A stretch of DNA of 64,000 bases, taken from the NCBI GenBank assembly GCA_928212115.1, contig CAKMRJ010005745.1, positions 95,260,235 through 95,324,234 of the forward strand, in the 5' to 3' direction. The DNA is from Lactuca virosa (taxonomy: Eukaryota; Streptophyta; Magnoliopsida; Asterales; Asteraceae). Position numbers and translations under genes: made by a program. The stretch's first letter is position 1; each line of letters begins with the position of its first letter. Below the pieces are notes generated by a model that saw nothing but the letters and a program-made list of their open reading frames with translations, was not told the origin of the DNA and did no database searches. This document shows positions 20,835-33,652 of the stretch, one piece after another.

Positions 20835-21348
20835 GTTTCGGAAACTCGCTTCCGAGACCAGGAGCTTTTGACCAATACTTCTACCGGGTGGGTCGTTGGT
20901 AACCATGTAGCAGTAGTTTGGTTTAGAATCTTTATATTCTCCTCTGATCCAGATGACCAGTAGCCTTCATCACATTTAATTGTTTGTCTAGCCATAAAGC
21001 ACATATTTCTGCCAGTACTCACGTCATCATCATCTCCAGAAGACCAATACCCTTCTACTTGTCTTAATACAGTGGTGACAAAAGCCTTTTCACTCTCTGC
21101 CATCTCTTGAACTCAACGTGCATAATAAGCAGAGTCCTTAATCTTGGGTTTCTATGTGACTTTAGCCAAGCAGTCTTTGGCATAATGGTTTGTATGACCA
21201 TATTTGTGACACACAATCTTGGGTTTGTCTGACTTTGTAGTCTGTGAAGATTTGGAGGTGTGAATTGGTGTACGAAGGTTTGGTTTGTAAGCTGATGGGT
21301 ATTCTGAAGGTTTGTTGAATGGTTGAGGATTATTTTAGTGAGGAGCAT
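20835..21348 (-). pseudogene. copia A gag C-terminus with zinc knuckle, broken
   Basis: The open piece 20825-21103 (its last codons read into the LTR) contains two copies of an EGYWSSG motif and CFMA, a signature region after the zinc knuckle in SIRE-like gags. The neighbouring sequence 21103-21348, in a shifted frame, carries the knuckle as CHKYGHTNHYAKDC (second Cys changed to Tyr). It connects to 10236 across the 10.6 kb insertion. At 21348 it is cut by the LTR of the plus-strand gypsy element, and the rest of gag is not found in the window. Confidence 0.7.
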
Positions 21349-24300
21349 TGTCACAACTAGCAATTTTAGCTAGGAAATTTTGTACTCCTGTAAGCATCAT
21401 CAGTTGTGATACATGTAATTCTTATTAATATCAAACATTATGCTAAATCAATGACAGCAAATTCAAATAAGGTTCATCCAGTAAAGTTCAAAGCTTTATA
21501 CAAAACGTTTCAAATAGTCAACTAGGAATTTGAAAACCTTAAGAATCCCAGTTCAATTTCAGTATGGACTAGGATTTTCTTGTTGGGCCTAATGGACCAA
21601 TAAGAATCCAATTTGACTACTTTGGGCTTAGAACCCTTAAATGGGCTCTAAATGGACCTACGTCTTCAAAATATACGATTTTGGGCCATGTGGGCCTAAA
21701 ATGGTTTAGTTTATCCCTAATGGGCCTTATTCGGCCATAACAACTCTAATCACCCTAAAGAGCCATAAAACTACCTAATGGACTTTCATTGGGCCGTGAA
21801 CATACCTAAAGGCCCAATGGGCCGAAAACCTTCTCTATGGGCCTCATAACCTCGAGCCAAATCAAGAAAAGGCCCAAGCCCCTCCATTCTTTCCCTTTCT
21901 CGGCCCATGTGTAAAACAAAAAAAAGAAAAAATGGCTAATTTACCTAAACCATGACACATCATTGTTGTTTAGAGGACAACAAGGCATTTTATACAACAT
22001 ACAACAAGTTACTTCTCATGTTTCCATGCAAAACCTCCCCTCACCCTCTCTCTTTATCTCTCTCGGCTGAGAGCTAGCAACACACACACACATACTTTCA
22101 AATTCTCTCCAAAACACTTTCAAGATCATCCTCCTCCTTCCATTAAGGATCTCGAAATTTTGCTTGTGTTTCAAGGATCTTCATCAAGTATTTTCAACCT
22201 TTGGTAAGTTGTTATCAAACACAAATATATCCTTCTATTTTTAACATTAAGAACTCCTTCTTACATAGCTTTACTCCATGATCATACTTTTAGAGACTTC
22301 CTAAGTTTGAAAATCACTCAATAAAGCTTGCTAAAGGCCAAGATCTCTCCATTTCTTCTTTAAAACTGAGAACAACAAGCAAAGGTGAGTTCATACGCCC
22401 TTGTTTTCGGTTTTTAAATGTTTTTAGGGGAGAATACAAGTATTTATGTGTAGATCTATGTATTTATGCATGTTATGTGTGATTTTATTGGTTTATGTTG
22501 TGATTATGTGATAGATCTTGATGAATCTTGAATACTCTAACAAAAATAGGCAAGATCCATAAACTAAAACACTCTAAACATCATACTACACGGATAAAAG
22601 TGTTATACATGCCTAAGATGTGAAAAACAAAACAAAGATCTTGTATAAGGATCATTTTTGGACAAGTAAACAAAAGATTTGGGAAATTTTTCCACTTACG
22701 GTTTTTATAAGGATCAAAAAGGTCATATTTGCATAAAATTGGGTTTTTATGATAATCACACTTTTCAAAGGACCAAAAGGGTAAATTTTAGCATAATGGG
22801 CTTAAAAATTGGGCCTTACGGTTTTTGGGCCCAAAATGCGAAAAATATGAGGTTTTAGGGGTTTAAAATGTTATTTAATCAAAACTTGAGCCAAAAACAG
22901 GAAATGAACAAAACTATAGGATAAAAATGACACATATTTCTAAATTGGGCCAAAAATGTAAAGTTTTCGGAAATTTGGCCAAAAATGTAATTTTTTTTAC
23001 AAAATAAGGGCTGGAAATGTCAATAAACGTCTTTTGGACCGAAATTGTAAAATAAATTTATAATTGGGCCGAAAATGCTAAGTTTGATGGTCTAATGGGC
23101 TAAAAATGTTATTTTCACCAAAAAGGACAAAAAATGTCATTTTAGTTAAACAAGGGTTAAAAATGAAATATTCGGTGAAAAAGGGGTTGAAATCGCCAAA
23201 TATGTATTTTTGGGCCAAATATGTAAATTATTAAACAACTGGACCGAAGATATAAATATTCGTTACAACCAAACATTTGACTTTTATAACAATATGGGTA
23301 AACGTTTCAACCAAAATAATACATAGTATAACAAACAAACGAAATACAACAATGGTACGAATATTGGGCCTAGTACTTGCTATACATGCTTATTGGGCGT
23401 TCGTGATCCATTTGCATGTTTATTGGGCCCAATTTATTCACTACATGCCTATTGGGCCTTAATGACCCAAATTACATGCTTAATGGGCCTAAATTAGCCT
23501 TTACATGTTATTGGGCCCTAGTGGCCCATTTACATGCTAATTTAGTCTGGAATAATTCATCGTATGCTTAATGGGCTTTAATGTGTCAATGGCATATTTA
23601 ACAAGCCTAGAAATAACTTACATGTATAATGGGCCATAGTTGTCTTTTCTTCATGTTTGTTGGGCCTTATCTTTTCATATTCATGTATCATCTGGTGTTT
23701 GAAATTCTAAATACATATAACGTATACATATTCATGTGACAATAATTGGAATCTAGTGAGACTTGTCGGTTGACTCCATCGAGTGTATGGCTGTTGCCTG
23801 TAGTTATAATCAGAGTCTCCTGGAGGGAGAGCGAGAGTTTGTGTATAGATCTATACGGGGGTGACTCCCCCACACCTGAGCTGTTCGCTACAGTTAGGGT
23901 AGGCCAGTCTAGGGTGACAAAACCTTGATCAAAATCCGGCGTTTGGAAAAATGCCAAGACAGAAAATTCAGTCACTATCATGCATGGTTATAACGACTCA
24001 TATAGAGATCCATTACCATCACGACTTTACGGAAATCAAAAACTTGTAAATCATATTGATACAAAACAAATCATACTATAATGCAAGGACTACAACATTT
24101 TCATAAATCATTATATATCGGATTTTCTGGGGAAATACTATTATTCATTACCTTCTATTTACAACAGATAAAACAAGGAAATTTTGGATCGTTTACTTAT
24201 ACATGTGTTTACTATGAAATTCACGCATGCATCTATACTCGATGTTCACATCATTTTTCATACTTTTTATAGAAAATATCGGATTTTCTGGGTTTTACAA

Positions 24301-24632
24301 ACAATACAAAATCTTTCATTCAAATATGCTTATGAACTCACCAACATTATATATGTTGACCGTTTTCAAAATAACTTGTATTCTCAGGTAACCCTTAAGC
24401 AGGGGAACTTTCAAGTGTAGGAAATTTATTTTGTGTAATGTCAAATCATCGTACAATTTATAATTTTGGAACATGTAACCTAAGACAATGTACTTGATGT
24501 GAACAATACCAGTTGTAATATGTAATGTTTGGTGATGATTGTGTTATGTTTCATGTATATTCATTGTGATGATAATTCAATTGATAGTCACACGAGCCCT
24601 CGGACGATTCCGCCGTCTGGTTCAGGGTGACA
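21349..24632 (+). repeat. 5' LTR of the plus-strand gypsy element
   Basis: 3284 bp from TGTCACAACTAG to CAGGGTGACA. It interrupts the gag remains of copia A after AGCAT (21344-21348). It has a CT-rich leader (22040-22110), two donor-like sites (GGTAAGTTG at 22203, GGTGAGTTCATAC at about 22385) and about 27 TGGGCY words between 21590 and 23670. It holds no convincing ORF. Confidence 0.85.
22040..22400 (+). promoter_or_regulatory. LTR leader with two conserved donor-like sites
   Basis: CT-rich stretch with CTCTCTTTATCTCTC, then TTTGGTAAGTTG at about 22200 and AAAGGTGAGTTCATACG near 22383. The second word is shared almost letter for letter with the other long LTRs (near 530 and 11990). Suggests a spliced or once-spliced leader; not proven. 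Confidence 0.35.
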
Positions 24633-24635
24633 GGT

Positions 24636-24647
24636 TGGTATCAGAGC
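24636..24647 (+). other. Primer-binding site, tRNA-iMet type
   Basis: TGGTATCAGAGC three bases after the LTR end at 24632. It fixes a plus-strand element. Confidence 0.93.
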
Positions 24648-25019
24648 ATTGTTTATAGTGAACTGGCATATCTAACCATACATGATATGCAACTATAAAT
24701 ACAATGGGACTAAAAGCACTATGAATAAATGCATACCTAAGTATACATTAAAACAATAACATTAAAAGTCTCTAGAGGAAATGGAACACTGTGATTAAAC
24801 CCGGGCATTTATGTAGTTATATTGGGGGTAAATATAGCCTGATCAACTATATTTATTCAAAATATGACCAACATGTGTTTGGGAGTAATCATAGCGGGAG
24901 ATGAATCTAGAAGCCTACCTCATTTCCAAATAACTCAAGGAACCCAAACTCAAATGATTAAAATATATCATAGGAGCATTTTGAAAATTTTAAATATCAA
25001 TTCCCTCTAACAGAACCTA

Positions 25020-25373
25020 GTGGCTCACGGAGAGATCGAAGAAGACCCCGTGGTAGGACAAGAGGCAGCCTCTGACCTTGAGGGGAGGAGCATACAGATA
25101 TGGACTACGAGATTGGCGACGACGAAGAGGACGATAAGAACACTGACGAAGTTCTCGGCAAGCGTCCTACCACAGAAGTGCATCAGGACCACCCTATACC
25201 GCCAAGGGACTCCATTGGTGGAACTCACTCTTCGGAAGAAGAAATTGCCGCCCTTCGACAACAGTTGTTGGCAATGGAGACGCGAGCAATGCGAGCGGAA
25301 CAGGAAAGGGATTGAGGTCATTAGAGAAATGACCGAGATGGCTAATTTAGTGGCGCAACATTTTGGAATATGA
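25020..25373 (+). pseudogene. Leader ORF between primer site and gag, unknown
   Basis: Two overlapping frames. 25100-25315 encodes a very acidic start (DYEIGDDEEDDKNTDEV) followed by a helix-prone segment (SEEEIAALRQQLLAMETRAM) that could form a coiled coil. 25020-25373 in another frame adds no recognised motif. Codons upstream of 25100 read as Arg-rich (RRDRRRPRGRTRG) with stops. I do not recognise the protein. It lies before gag on the same strand, and no equivalent is evident in the gag-only element. Confidence 0.4.
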
Positions 25374-25772
25374 TATCACTATTACTGTTAGACGCATCTC
25401 GTCACGACTAGGATTCGCCCCCTCACTCACTAGTATCGTTATGACTTTCTTTTTATATGTATACTACTTTATGTACTATCGACCATATGTTTAAGTGATT
25501 ACACTACTCATAGGGTCGTCATGCTGTCAGATCATATGTTTTTCCCATGTCCTGTATGCCTTTTTGGCAAATTTTCATGTATTAAAGACAATTAGTATTA
25601 ATGGAAATGCTTTATGTTTTATCGTGACGTTGTTATCTGCTATGTGTTTTATTTCCTTGTTTTATGTTAATACATGGAATCACCTAAATGCACACTCGAT
25701 ACGCCGAGTCTATGGAATTCTAAACTCGGAATACAATATGTACTCAACATCTTTCCGTTCTTTGGCAGAAAG

Positions 25773-26762
25773 ATGCCTCAAAGACCCAACCGTGGAAACA
25801 ACGCAACACCGACCCCGCCGAAAATAAACTCAGTTGCATTCCAATCAGCAGTGTCCGCTGCGGTCACTACAACACTTGCGTAGATTCGCAATGGAAACAA
25901 TAGAGAAGGCAACGGACAGGGAACCGGAAGCACAAATCAAGGAACAAACCACAGAATCACACGAACCTGCACCTACAAGGACTTCACCAACGCCAAACCT
26001 CGAACCTTCAATGGAACAGGAGGCGTAATAGCCCTGAAGCGATGGGTTGAGAAGGTGGAATCAGTTTTTGAAATTTGCGGGTGTCTGGATGGGTGCATGG
26101 TCAAGTTTGCGGCCTGCACATTCATTGATCAAGCTCTCTCCTGGTGGAATGACCACGTAGAGGCCATGACACTCCCGGTGGTGAACGCGATGCCATGGGA
26201 AGAACTTAAGGAAATGATGTTGGCTGAATACTGTCCAAGAGGCGAAATTTAGAAGATGGAACAAGAACTGTGGAACCTCACAGTTCAAAATTCCGACATC
26301 GACACATACATATCCAGGTTTAGCGAGCTATCTCTCTTGTGTCCCGGAATGATCACCTCAGAATGGAAAAAGATTGAGAGGTTTATCTTGGGATTGACCG
26401 CGCCGATCCAAGGGAATATCATTGCAGCAAACCCTGAGACGTATGATAGTGCAAAGAGGCTGGACAAGAAATTGTATGATCATGGCAACAAAAAGGGTGC
26501 GAAAACAGGAGAAGCGGAGGTTAAGAAATAAGGTGAGAGCAAGAAAGGGAAAACAAAACTCTGAATCATCAAAGAAACAACAAACTGTGACTGTCCATGC
26601 TGCAATTCAAGCTACCACCACACCACATGCTCCAACTTCATCCACGCCAAATGCTCCAAAGCAGTACTCAGGAAATCTCCCCAAATGTAACAAATGCAAC
26701 TTCCATCATCATGAGGAATGTAGAGAGATGATTTGCACAAGGTGCAATCAGAAAGGCCATAC
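25773..26762 (+). pseudogene. gag of the plus-strand gypsy element, broken and truncated
   Basis: Starts MPQRPNRG at 25773. The N-terminal part reads to a TAG near 25881. The capsid domain continues at 26055-26531 (SVFEICGCLDGCMVKFAACT, ALSWWNDHVEAMT, LAEYCPRGEI) with a stop after GEI and a stop near 26530. The nucleocapsid has CNKCNFHHHEECREMICTRC and the start of a second knuckle, NQKGHT, where copia C begins. Block by block it matches the gag at 14618-15825, with the same shift to CNKCNFHH or CNECNFHH. At least three stops or frameshifts make it non-functional. Confidence 0.82.
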
Positions 26763-27535
26763 TGATGGGTTTTGAGCATTCTAACACTCCTAAGTGTACA
26801 TGCAACCCTAAATACCTTGGATCTATGTTTTCTCTATTATACATGCAAATATGATTATCCAAGGTATTATCCTAACTAGCATACCAAAACATTGATACTA
26901 GGATAATAAAATAGATAGAATACATACCTTGTTGTTGTTGCTTGACTCCATGAAGCTTGAGAGCCTAGTGCCCCAAGTGTGACACCTCAAATGGTTCACA
27001 CAACATCATGAACTCTTGGAATAACCATGAGATGAAGACATACATGTTCAAATCGGCTAGCCCTCAAAATATGTATCACTAGTGCCAATTCTTGAACTAA
27101 AGGGGTTCTTATATAGTGTGGCTATTAGGGTTACACCATGTAACTCATAACTTTACCCATTCCTTATGCTCCATGGGTTTTACCTCCATGGAGTATCCAT
27201 GGATCACCACATGGGTTAAACCCGACATAAAGGAATCTTGGATCATAAGCCCACATATATAAGAATGAATGATTTACACAATCAATCCCCATATATTTAA
27301 TTAGTCTCTTTTTGATCACTAAATTAAGTCCAAATTAATTCTTGATCAATACTAATTAAATAACATGATTTCATAGTAATATAGTAGAACTTATAATATA
27401 TTAATATGTCACAAAATGTCTTTTCCTCATAAACGTTCTATCCAAATGTTCCGATGCCATGCAACCCAAATGGACCATGCCGGGTCGGGTCAAGTCTTAC
27501 CAATTATAGTTATGGACTTAGACATTAATCCAACA
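26763..27535 (-). repeat. 3' LTR of copia C
   Basis: 773 bp, TGATGGGTTTTGAGC to TTAATCCAACA on the plus strand, followed by GTCTCCTACTTGG, the complement of a purine tract. Confidence 0.9.
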
Positions 27536-30500
27536 GTCTCCTACTTGGATAAGTCTAAAACTATTATTGCAAGTATGACTTCAAGAATCGACTGGCAATC
27601 ATAGCTCTCAAAAGCTTCTGTCGAACTCTGACCTTGTCGATGATCTCTGACCTTTGTCAATGACTTGTCCATTAGATAAGGGATCATATATTCCTCCATT
27701 CTAGATATCATATGGATTGAGACATGGATTATAAATCATTCTCTCTGTCCATTTGTTGTTTCCCGATTTCCGATTTATGACGACTGACTAATTGAACAGA
27801 TCAAATCAGTCCAGGCCCGGCCGAGCACTTACATTTGTCATCACCAAATCATCGAGGGGCCCACAGATATCGCTTTTATCCCGAAGGTAAAAGGAATGGA
27901 TAAACTTCGACTCATATGGCTTGTTCTACTACTTGTTGAATCATACACAAAGGTACGTTTTATAACATCGAGTTAGCAATGCGTTTTCGTGCAATCAATG
28001 TATAACCAACTCATAGTAACAACTCATATCTCTAGGTTTGAAGAATATAAGATATTATCGTCTCATGATCACTCGTGATAAAATCCATGAAGTGATTCCA
28101 ATGAGCGCGGGTTGAATCCAATACTCAGAACTTATGAGCACTCATGAAAGTTGTAGCACCACCTTGTCCCACATCTTAGACCTCTACAAGCCCAACCCAT
28201 GACAGTCTTGATTCATATCTACTTCCAACATATGACCGACTTTGGATGGTTTGAATAACTTAATCATTCAGGAAGAATGACCTAGTTATTCTGGAAGTCA
28301 AAACATGCAAAGTGAAACACAATAATAATCGAATCCAATATGGTCTCAGAACTTATGAATATAAATAAAACACCTTTTATTTATCACCATATAAATTACA
28401 CATTATTCATTGTATATTGTTTCAAAACTATCAACTTTATACTTGAATTAAAACAATAGTTGTCCCATGCTCCAAGCATGTACACTATGTTTTCTAAACA
28501 CTAGTCATGCCATACACCAAGTATGCATACTATGTTTGTCTATGATCTTTACTTTGTGAAATAGATCAATTAAACATAGCTTCAATGATTCTCTTTTCAC
28601 AGTCCCAAATCCTTACTGCAAATGCAAGAATTCCAAATTCATGCCATTTACTGAAATCTGTTAGATTCTAAACTTATATGCATTGATCCTCTTGTAATGA
28701 TTATGCACAAACTCACAAGGACTTGACAACAAACATTATAGAGCATTCCAAGGAGATCAACTCCTTGGAAATATCCTTCTTGCATTAAGTTTCCTAATCT
28801 TACACAGATTGAATAATTTCTAACTTTGAAACATTTCCATATTCCATTTTGACTATCACTTCTGAACCAGAGTTGCCTCCTTACAGATTATGTCAGTATG
28901 GTCCTTCCAGAATTAACACTATACTTCCAACTGTCCTTGAGCAACCAATCTTTGGTAAACCTTAGATTGTCCTCGACAATTGCTTAATCCTTTTAGTCAT
29001 ATCAAGTTCTAGACCTTTTCCCTTCTTAATGCCCCTGACATTTGGAAAATTTTAGAAAGGATGAATATAGCACATGTAATCGATCCTATATCCGAAGCAT
29101 ATGGGACACGATTCATGATGTCTCACATAAAGACTAAACCAGTCTTTTGCTATAATATTTCCATTTCAATTTGCCAAGTTCTCATAATTCAGATTATGAA
29201 AAGGGATGCCGTAATCATAATCGAATTTTAGAACGCAAATAATGGACCCATATATAGAATTTCCTTATGTTGAGCCATTCCAACATGAAATTCATATATA
29301 TCTCCTTGACTAAATACGATTTAAAACCTCAATCTAACTTTTAGATTGAGATGAAGTATAATTTCCTCTCCCTTAATTATAGCAAAACAAATTTTTCCCA
29401 ATTGAAACCTTTTGTTTTCTATAATTAACATTGCTAACATGCAACCTTTATCATAATTATCATGCTCCCACTAACACGATGATTATTAGCATAACACTTA
29501 TGCTCCCACTAGCTTTGACATGTACTTAGAAATCAGCTGAACTTCTAGAAAAACAATACTTTATTGACTTTCTTACCAAAGTTCAGATTTCTGATACTAG
29601 ATTGCTTTGATAAAACTTTATCAAAATCATACACCTTGCCTTAGATAGCACACTTGTGTGTCTAAACAATTTTAAGAACTATGAAAAGGGATGCCGTAAT
29701 CATAGTCTCAATTGTTTAGACCTTTGCCACTTCTCACAAGTCCATGTTAGTGTGCCGGTTAACCACACATGCTCCACTAACGACTTTGAGAATGCAAATA
29801 TCACAATTGCTATCTAGCTAAAATCTACTTAGTGAAAGTGTTTCCTCACCATCATTTTCATGAATCGGAGAGAAACCTTATGACACTTAGATTTTATGGT
29901 GTATGAGTTCCTATCCATATGAATTTTGTCAAAACCATAATCACAAGACAAGGTTACTGACAAATCCACACTTATATGGATTAAACTTGTGCAATCTTAA
30001 ATTCTTGCCATTTGGCAGCTCAAGGGCCTGCCATTGCTTCCAAGTAGCTGTGCAACCAATTGAGAACTCTCAGAACTCCTATGCAAAGCCAACTTCAATA
30101 GGCACAGACATGTCGACACGATAGGTTATAAACCTCAAGTCGTGTGCTAGTGAAGAACTTCAGGTTTTATTCTTGATTAGTTCTTGAGACTTTCAAGACC
30201 TTTAAGACTCCCACTGTCCTCTTGACATATAAGACTTTCTTGTCAGATATTCAAGAGATAGTGTGGATTCTAATCAAGACAAACACTTCACACAATTGGC
30301 CTTAGTTGGTCTTTGTTTTATCCAAAACATCACAACTTACCAATTTCAAATGTACAAGAGTAGAAAACTTTTACTCTTACATTTGACAAGTGTTTTAAAC
30401 CTTCTTTAAGACATGTCACTCAAGTTACAATCTTAGAGTATAACTCTAAGAATTGTTTTTGGAACGAAGTATAAATCATCTTCTTGATTTAACCACTTCA

Positions 30501-31385
30501 ACAATTCATAGCTCCTCTTCTTAGCTACCAGAATGCACTTAGAGGATGAATTGTGATAAGGTCTCTTAATCATTAAGATGATTATATAACATGATACTAA
30601 AGTACTCTCCCATCTTTTCAGATTTGAGAAACTTTTATCTTTCTGCCTAAGTTGATTCTTCTTATTCGCTCTGCCATACATTGAAACCTTTTCCAATGTC
30701 TCAGAATTACACTTAAGCTTGTAAGTATAACCATATTTACTGAATTTTAGTAAATAATGACGAATAGTCTTAACGATTATTTGTGGTGGGCTTGATCAGT
30801 GCACACGAATGTGTACTCGATCCTTTACTTGACTCACACATCCATGTGAACAAGTAGTTAGTCTTAATTTTTCCAATGCTTGAAAGTTCTTATTCATCAT
30901 GCTATACAACTTGCATGATTCCAAGTTTCTATCCAACTGAAACTTAGGTGATGAGAATCTTTCCTTATTTGGTAAATTTAGACACTACCACAAATGAAAG
31001 AATCAAATTCATATTTCCACTCTTGCTCTTAATGGAATCTTATAAGCAACAAAAGTTTTCACAAATGCCATTGTAAGGATATTTTAAAATAAATAAAATC
31101 AAAAAAAAAATTACTTTTATTTTAAAACTTTGCGGAAAAACTATCCTTACAATGCAAAAGCACATGAAAACTTTGTTGTTATTTATTCCTAAGCAATATA
31201 TCATAACTCTTAAGAAGTAGCTCAAGAATCCGATCTTCAAACTATGCGATAGAAATCCATCTATGCCATCAGATTCAACATATTCTTTCTTTAAGTTTCT
31301 TCACTTTTTCTTTGATTCTTAAAACATCAACATGTGACCCAGTCACATCATGTATCAAGAATCTCAGAATAGAAACTTAGCAGAG
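27536..31385 (-). pseudogene. Copia C pol region, almost erased
   Basis: No frame longer than about 87 codons. Short echoes of copia pol can be read on the minus strand: a RVPYASDIGSI stretch near 29100 (end of the RT domain), GLSQ-type and SKLVGA-type words near 29280-29520 (RT), and a 3' non-coding part (27560-28160) similar to that of copia B and E. Between them is AT-rich filler, including a third GTGCCGGTTAACCACACATG word near 29755 and repeated GGGATGCCGTAATCATA words (29205, 29690). Either strongly decayed or a non-coding derivative from the start. Confidence 0.5.
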
Positions 31386-32150
31386 TTAGATAGTGGACTT
31401 TACCCGAAGTAGAGTCAAACTTATTGACTTTAATATCCTTAGGTAAATTTGGCAGCTTCGCAACCAATGCCCCTTTCTTTGGCAATGGACCCTTGATAAT
31501 GGGACTATCTCAGACTTAGCCGTTCTCTTTAGCATTTGGTCAACCGAGTTAACTATGGTCGATCCCTTTCCATTGGGAAGAGAGAGCTTTACTGGATATC
31601 CAATGTCATCATTGTCAATGTCCATAAAGTTTTAGGAAGTTGATCTTAGCAAATAGATAAGATCATTAAGGGTCTTGTCATAGTCTGTTTCATAGGAGTC
31701 CCAAAGGAACTCACTATGTGACTTAGAAAGTGATTGATCATCAGCTTCCTCTAGACTTTGACACCCAACTCTCCCGGCTTGTCAATATGTGACTACATCT
31801 CCAAGATGTGATCACACATAGACCTTTGCTTGCCAATAGGGCTTGAGTGACCTTAAACTTTTCAGGAACTTGTGGGTTAGGGAGAATAATTGGAGGAGGT
31901 GAAAGAAGTATGATTTCCATGGGACATCATCTTCATTTAGGAAAGCTTGTTTCAAGAGATTTGGGAAGATCATCTTTTGGGAGATATTCAAGATAGTTGA
32001 TTTAAAGTCCTTAATATAACACCCAATATGAAATATTAAGGCTAGGACCCAACACAATACTGTTATAACTTGGAAGAGGGATGCCGTAATCCAAGCTATA
32101 AAATATTTGAAGGTAGGTGAATGACGATCACCAATTTCCACCAAGATAAA
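31386..32150 (-). pseudogene. Copia C gag relic with zinc knuckle
   Basis: Two short open pieces (31386-31625, 31812-32144) with gag-like content. The first holds DIDNDDIGYPVKLSLPNGKG and a degraded knuckle read as CQRKGHWLRSC, the usual copia GHW(K/R)RSC ending. Several stops lie between them. Position before the pol echoes and after the leader fits gag. Confidence 0.55.
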
Positions 32151-33638
32151 CGAAATGTATTATTAGGTTTTAATTGGTTTTGAAACTCCTAGATCTTTTG
32201 AGATTCATTGAACTGTTCAATGGCATGTTTCAATCTCGAGTGTGCCCTTCAGGTTTTGTGACTGGGATGTCGAGGATCACAAAACAAGGTGTGAATAACC
32301 ATGCAAATATACTTGGTACCCTTAATGTTTACCCCTCAATCGATGTGCCGGTTAACCACACACGCTCCATCGATACTATGATAAACATTAAGTTACCCTT
32401 TGCCTACCTTGTTAAATACGAGTTAGTGTGCCGGTTAACCACACACGCTCCACTAACCGACTTAAACAAAGTGCAAAGTGTAATTTCATGGGTTAGCACC
32501 AAATTCACATTTTCCTAAGTAACTAAGATTGGGAATTTATAAATGTTTAGTTACTTAGTATTTATCATTAATACTTTTAATGAAGGGAGAATTATAGTCC
32601 TTGTCCTACCCGTTCGGCTAACGACCCTCCACCAGTCAAGGAAGCGGTGGGTGAGAGTGGACACCCATTAAACTGCCATTTTATAGGCAGTAACCTTATA
32701 CCCCCCTAACGGTAAGATTGACTTTATCTTATACATATGTATATAATTAAAATTATATTTAATAGTATAAGGGTTTGAATTTTAACTTTTAAAATTCTAA
32801 GGGCTAACTTGGAATTAAAGTATTCATAAGTGAAACTTTTCAAATTCCAAAACTTGAGGGCAAGTTTTGAAACTATTCAAAACTAATTAATTCCATAACT
32901 TATGTGTTTAAATTAGTTTTAATTGAAAAAACTCTTCAAGTTCCATAACTTGAGGACAAGTTATGGAAGACTTTAAACTAATAAAAGAATGTAACTTTTC
33001 TTTATTTTGTAAATTATGGAATTAATTAAGGTTACACATTTTATTACTTAATGAAGTGACTCTTGAACCTCCATAACTTGAGGACAAGACTCTTCATTTT
33101 TGTAACCATTGCCAACTTTTATGAGTTTTATGAAACTTAAATGTGACTTTTCATATAACTTGAGGACAAGTTACAAAAACACATTTTAGAATCAAATCTT
33201 AGATTAAAATGGATTGAAAACACATAATCAATTAACTTTTCTATTAATCTAAGCAACTCATAAGAACAAGATAATTCAAATCAAACTTTTGCATGTAATT
33301 AGCCTAATCACTAAACTAATACAAAACATGAATCTATTGGCAATTATCTTTGAAATTGGATTAGTATGAACATTACCACATCAAAAACAAGTTTATAAGT
33401 TCAAAAACATCTTAGGGTAATGTTTCTAGTCCATTTCTAGCCAAAAAACTCGAAAATATGATGTCTGGGGCTCCTACTCGTCGAGTGTATCAACCTACTC
33501 GACAAGTAGGATGATTTTCTTCATGGACTCGGCGAGTTCATCAGTGGACTCGGCGAGTCCAGTTCCCAGAATGCCCGAAATTCGACTTTTTCAGCATTTT
33601 TCAGCAATTTGCATCAAGTATAATTGAAAACAAGCCTA
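32151..33638 (-). other. Copia C 5' leader, non-coding
   Basis: Between gag relic and primer site. It contains two copies of the GTGCCGGTTAACCACACACG word (near 32347 and 32429), the conserved two-hairpin leader near 32608-32655, AT-rich DNA with repeated words such as AACTTGAGGACAAG, and three ACTCGNCGAGT palindromes (33476-33568). No gene seen. Confidence 0.6.
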
Positions 33639-33651
33639 GGCTCTGATACCA
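33639..33651 (-). other. Primer-binding site of copia C
   Basis: Plus-strand GGCTCTGATACCA reads TGGTATCAGAGCC on the minus strand next to the LTR. Confidence 0.9.
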
Positions 33652-33652
33652 C

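Larger units (their letters stand above)
21349..26762 (+). mobile_element. Plus-strand chromovirus-type gypsy element, 5' half
   Basis: 5' LTR (21349-24632), primer site, leader ORF and gag are present in order. The element is cut at 26762 inside a gag zinc knuckle by copia C, and its pol and 3' LTR are not recognisable further right. Its LTR start TGTCACAACTAG and leader organisation resemble the long LTRs to the left, and its gag is a homologue of the gag-only element's gag. Confidence 0.85.

Noticed and set aside
30433..31240. Short minus-strand frames (87 and 66 codons) in copia C
   Set aside because: AT-rich, no motif, inside a decayed element with pol echoes on both sides.
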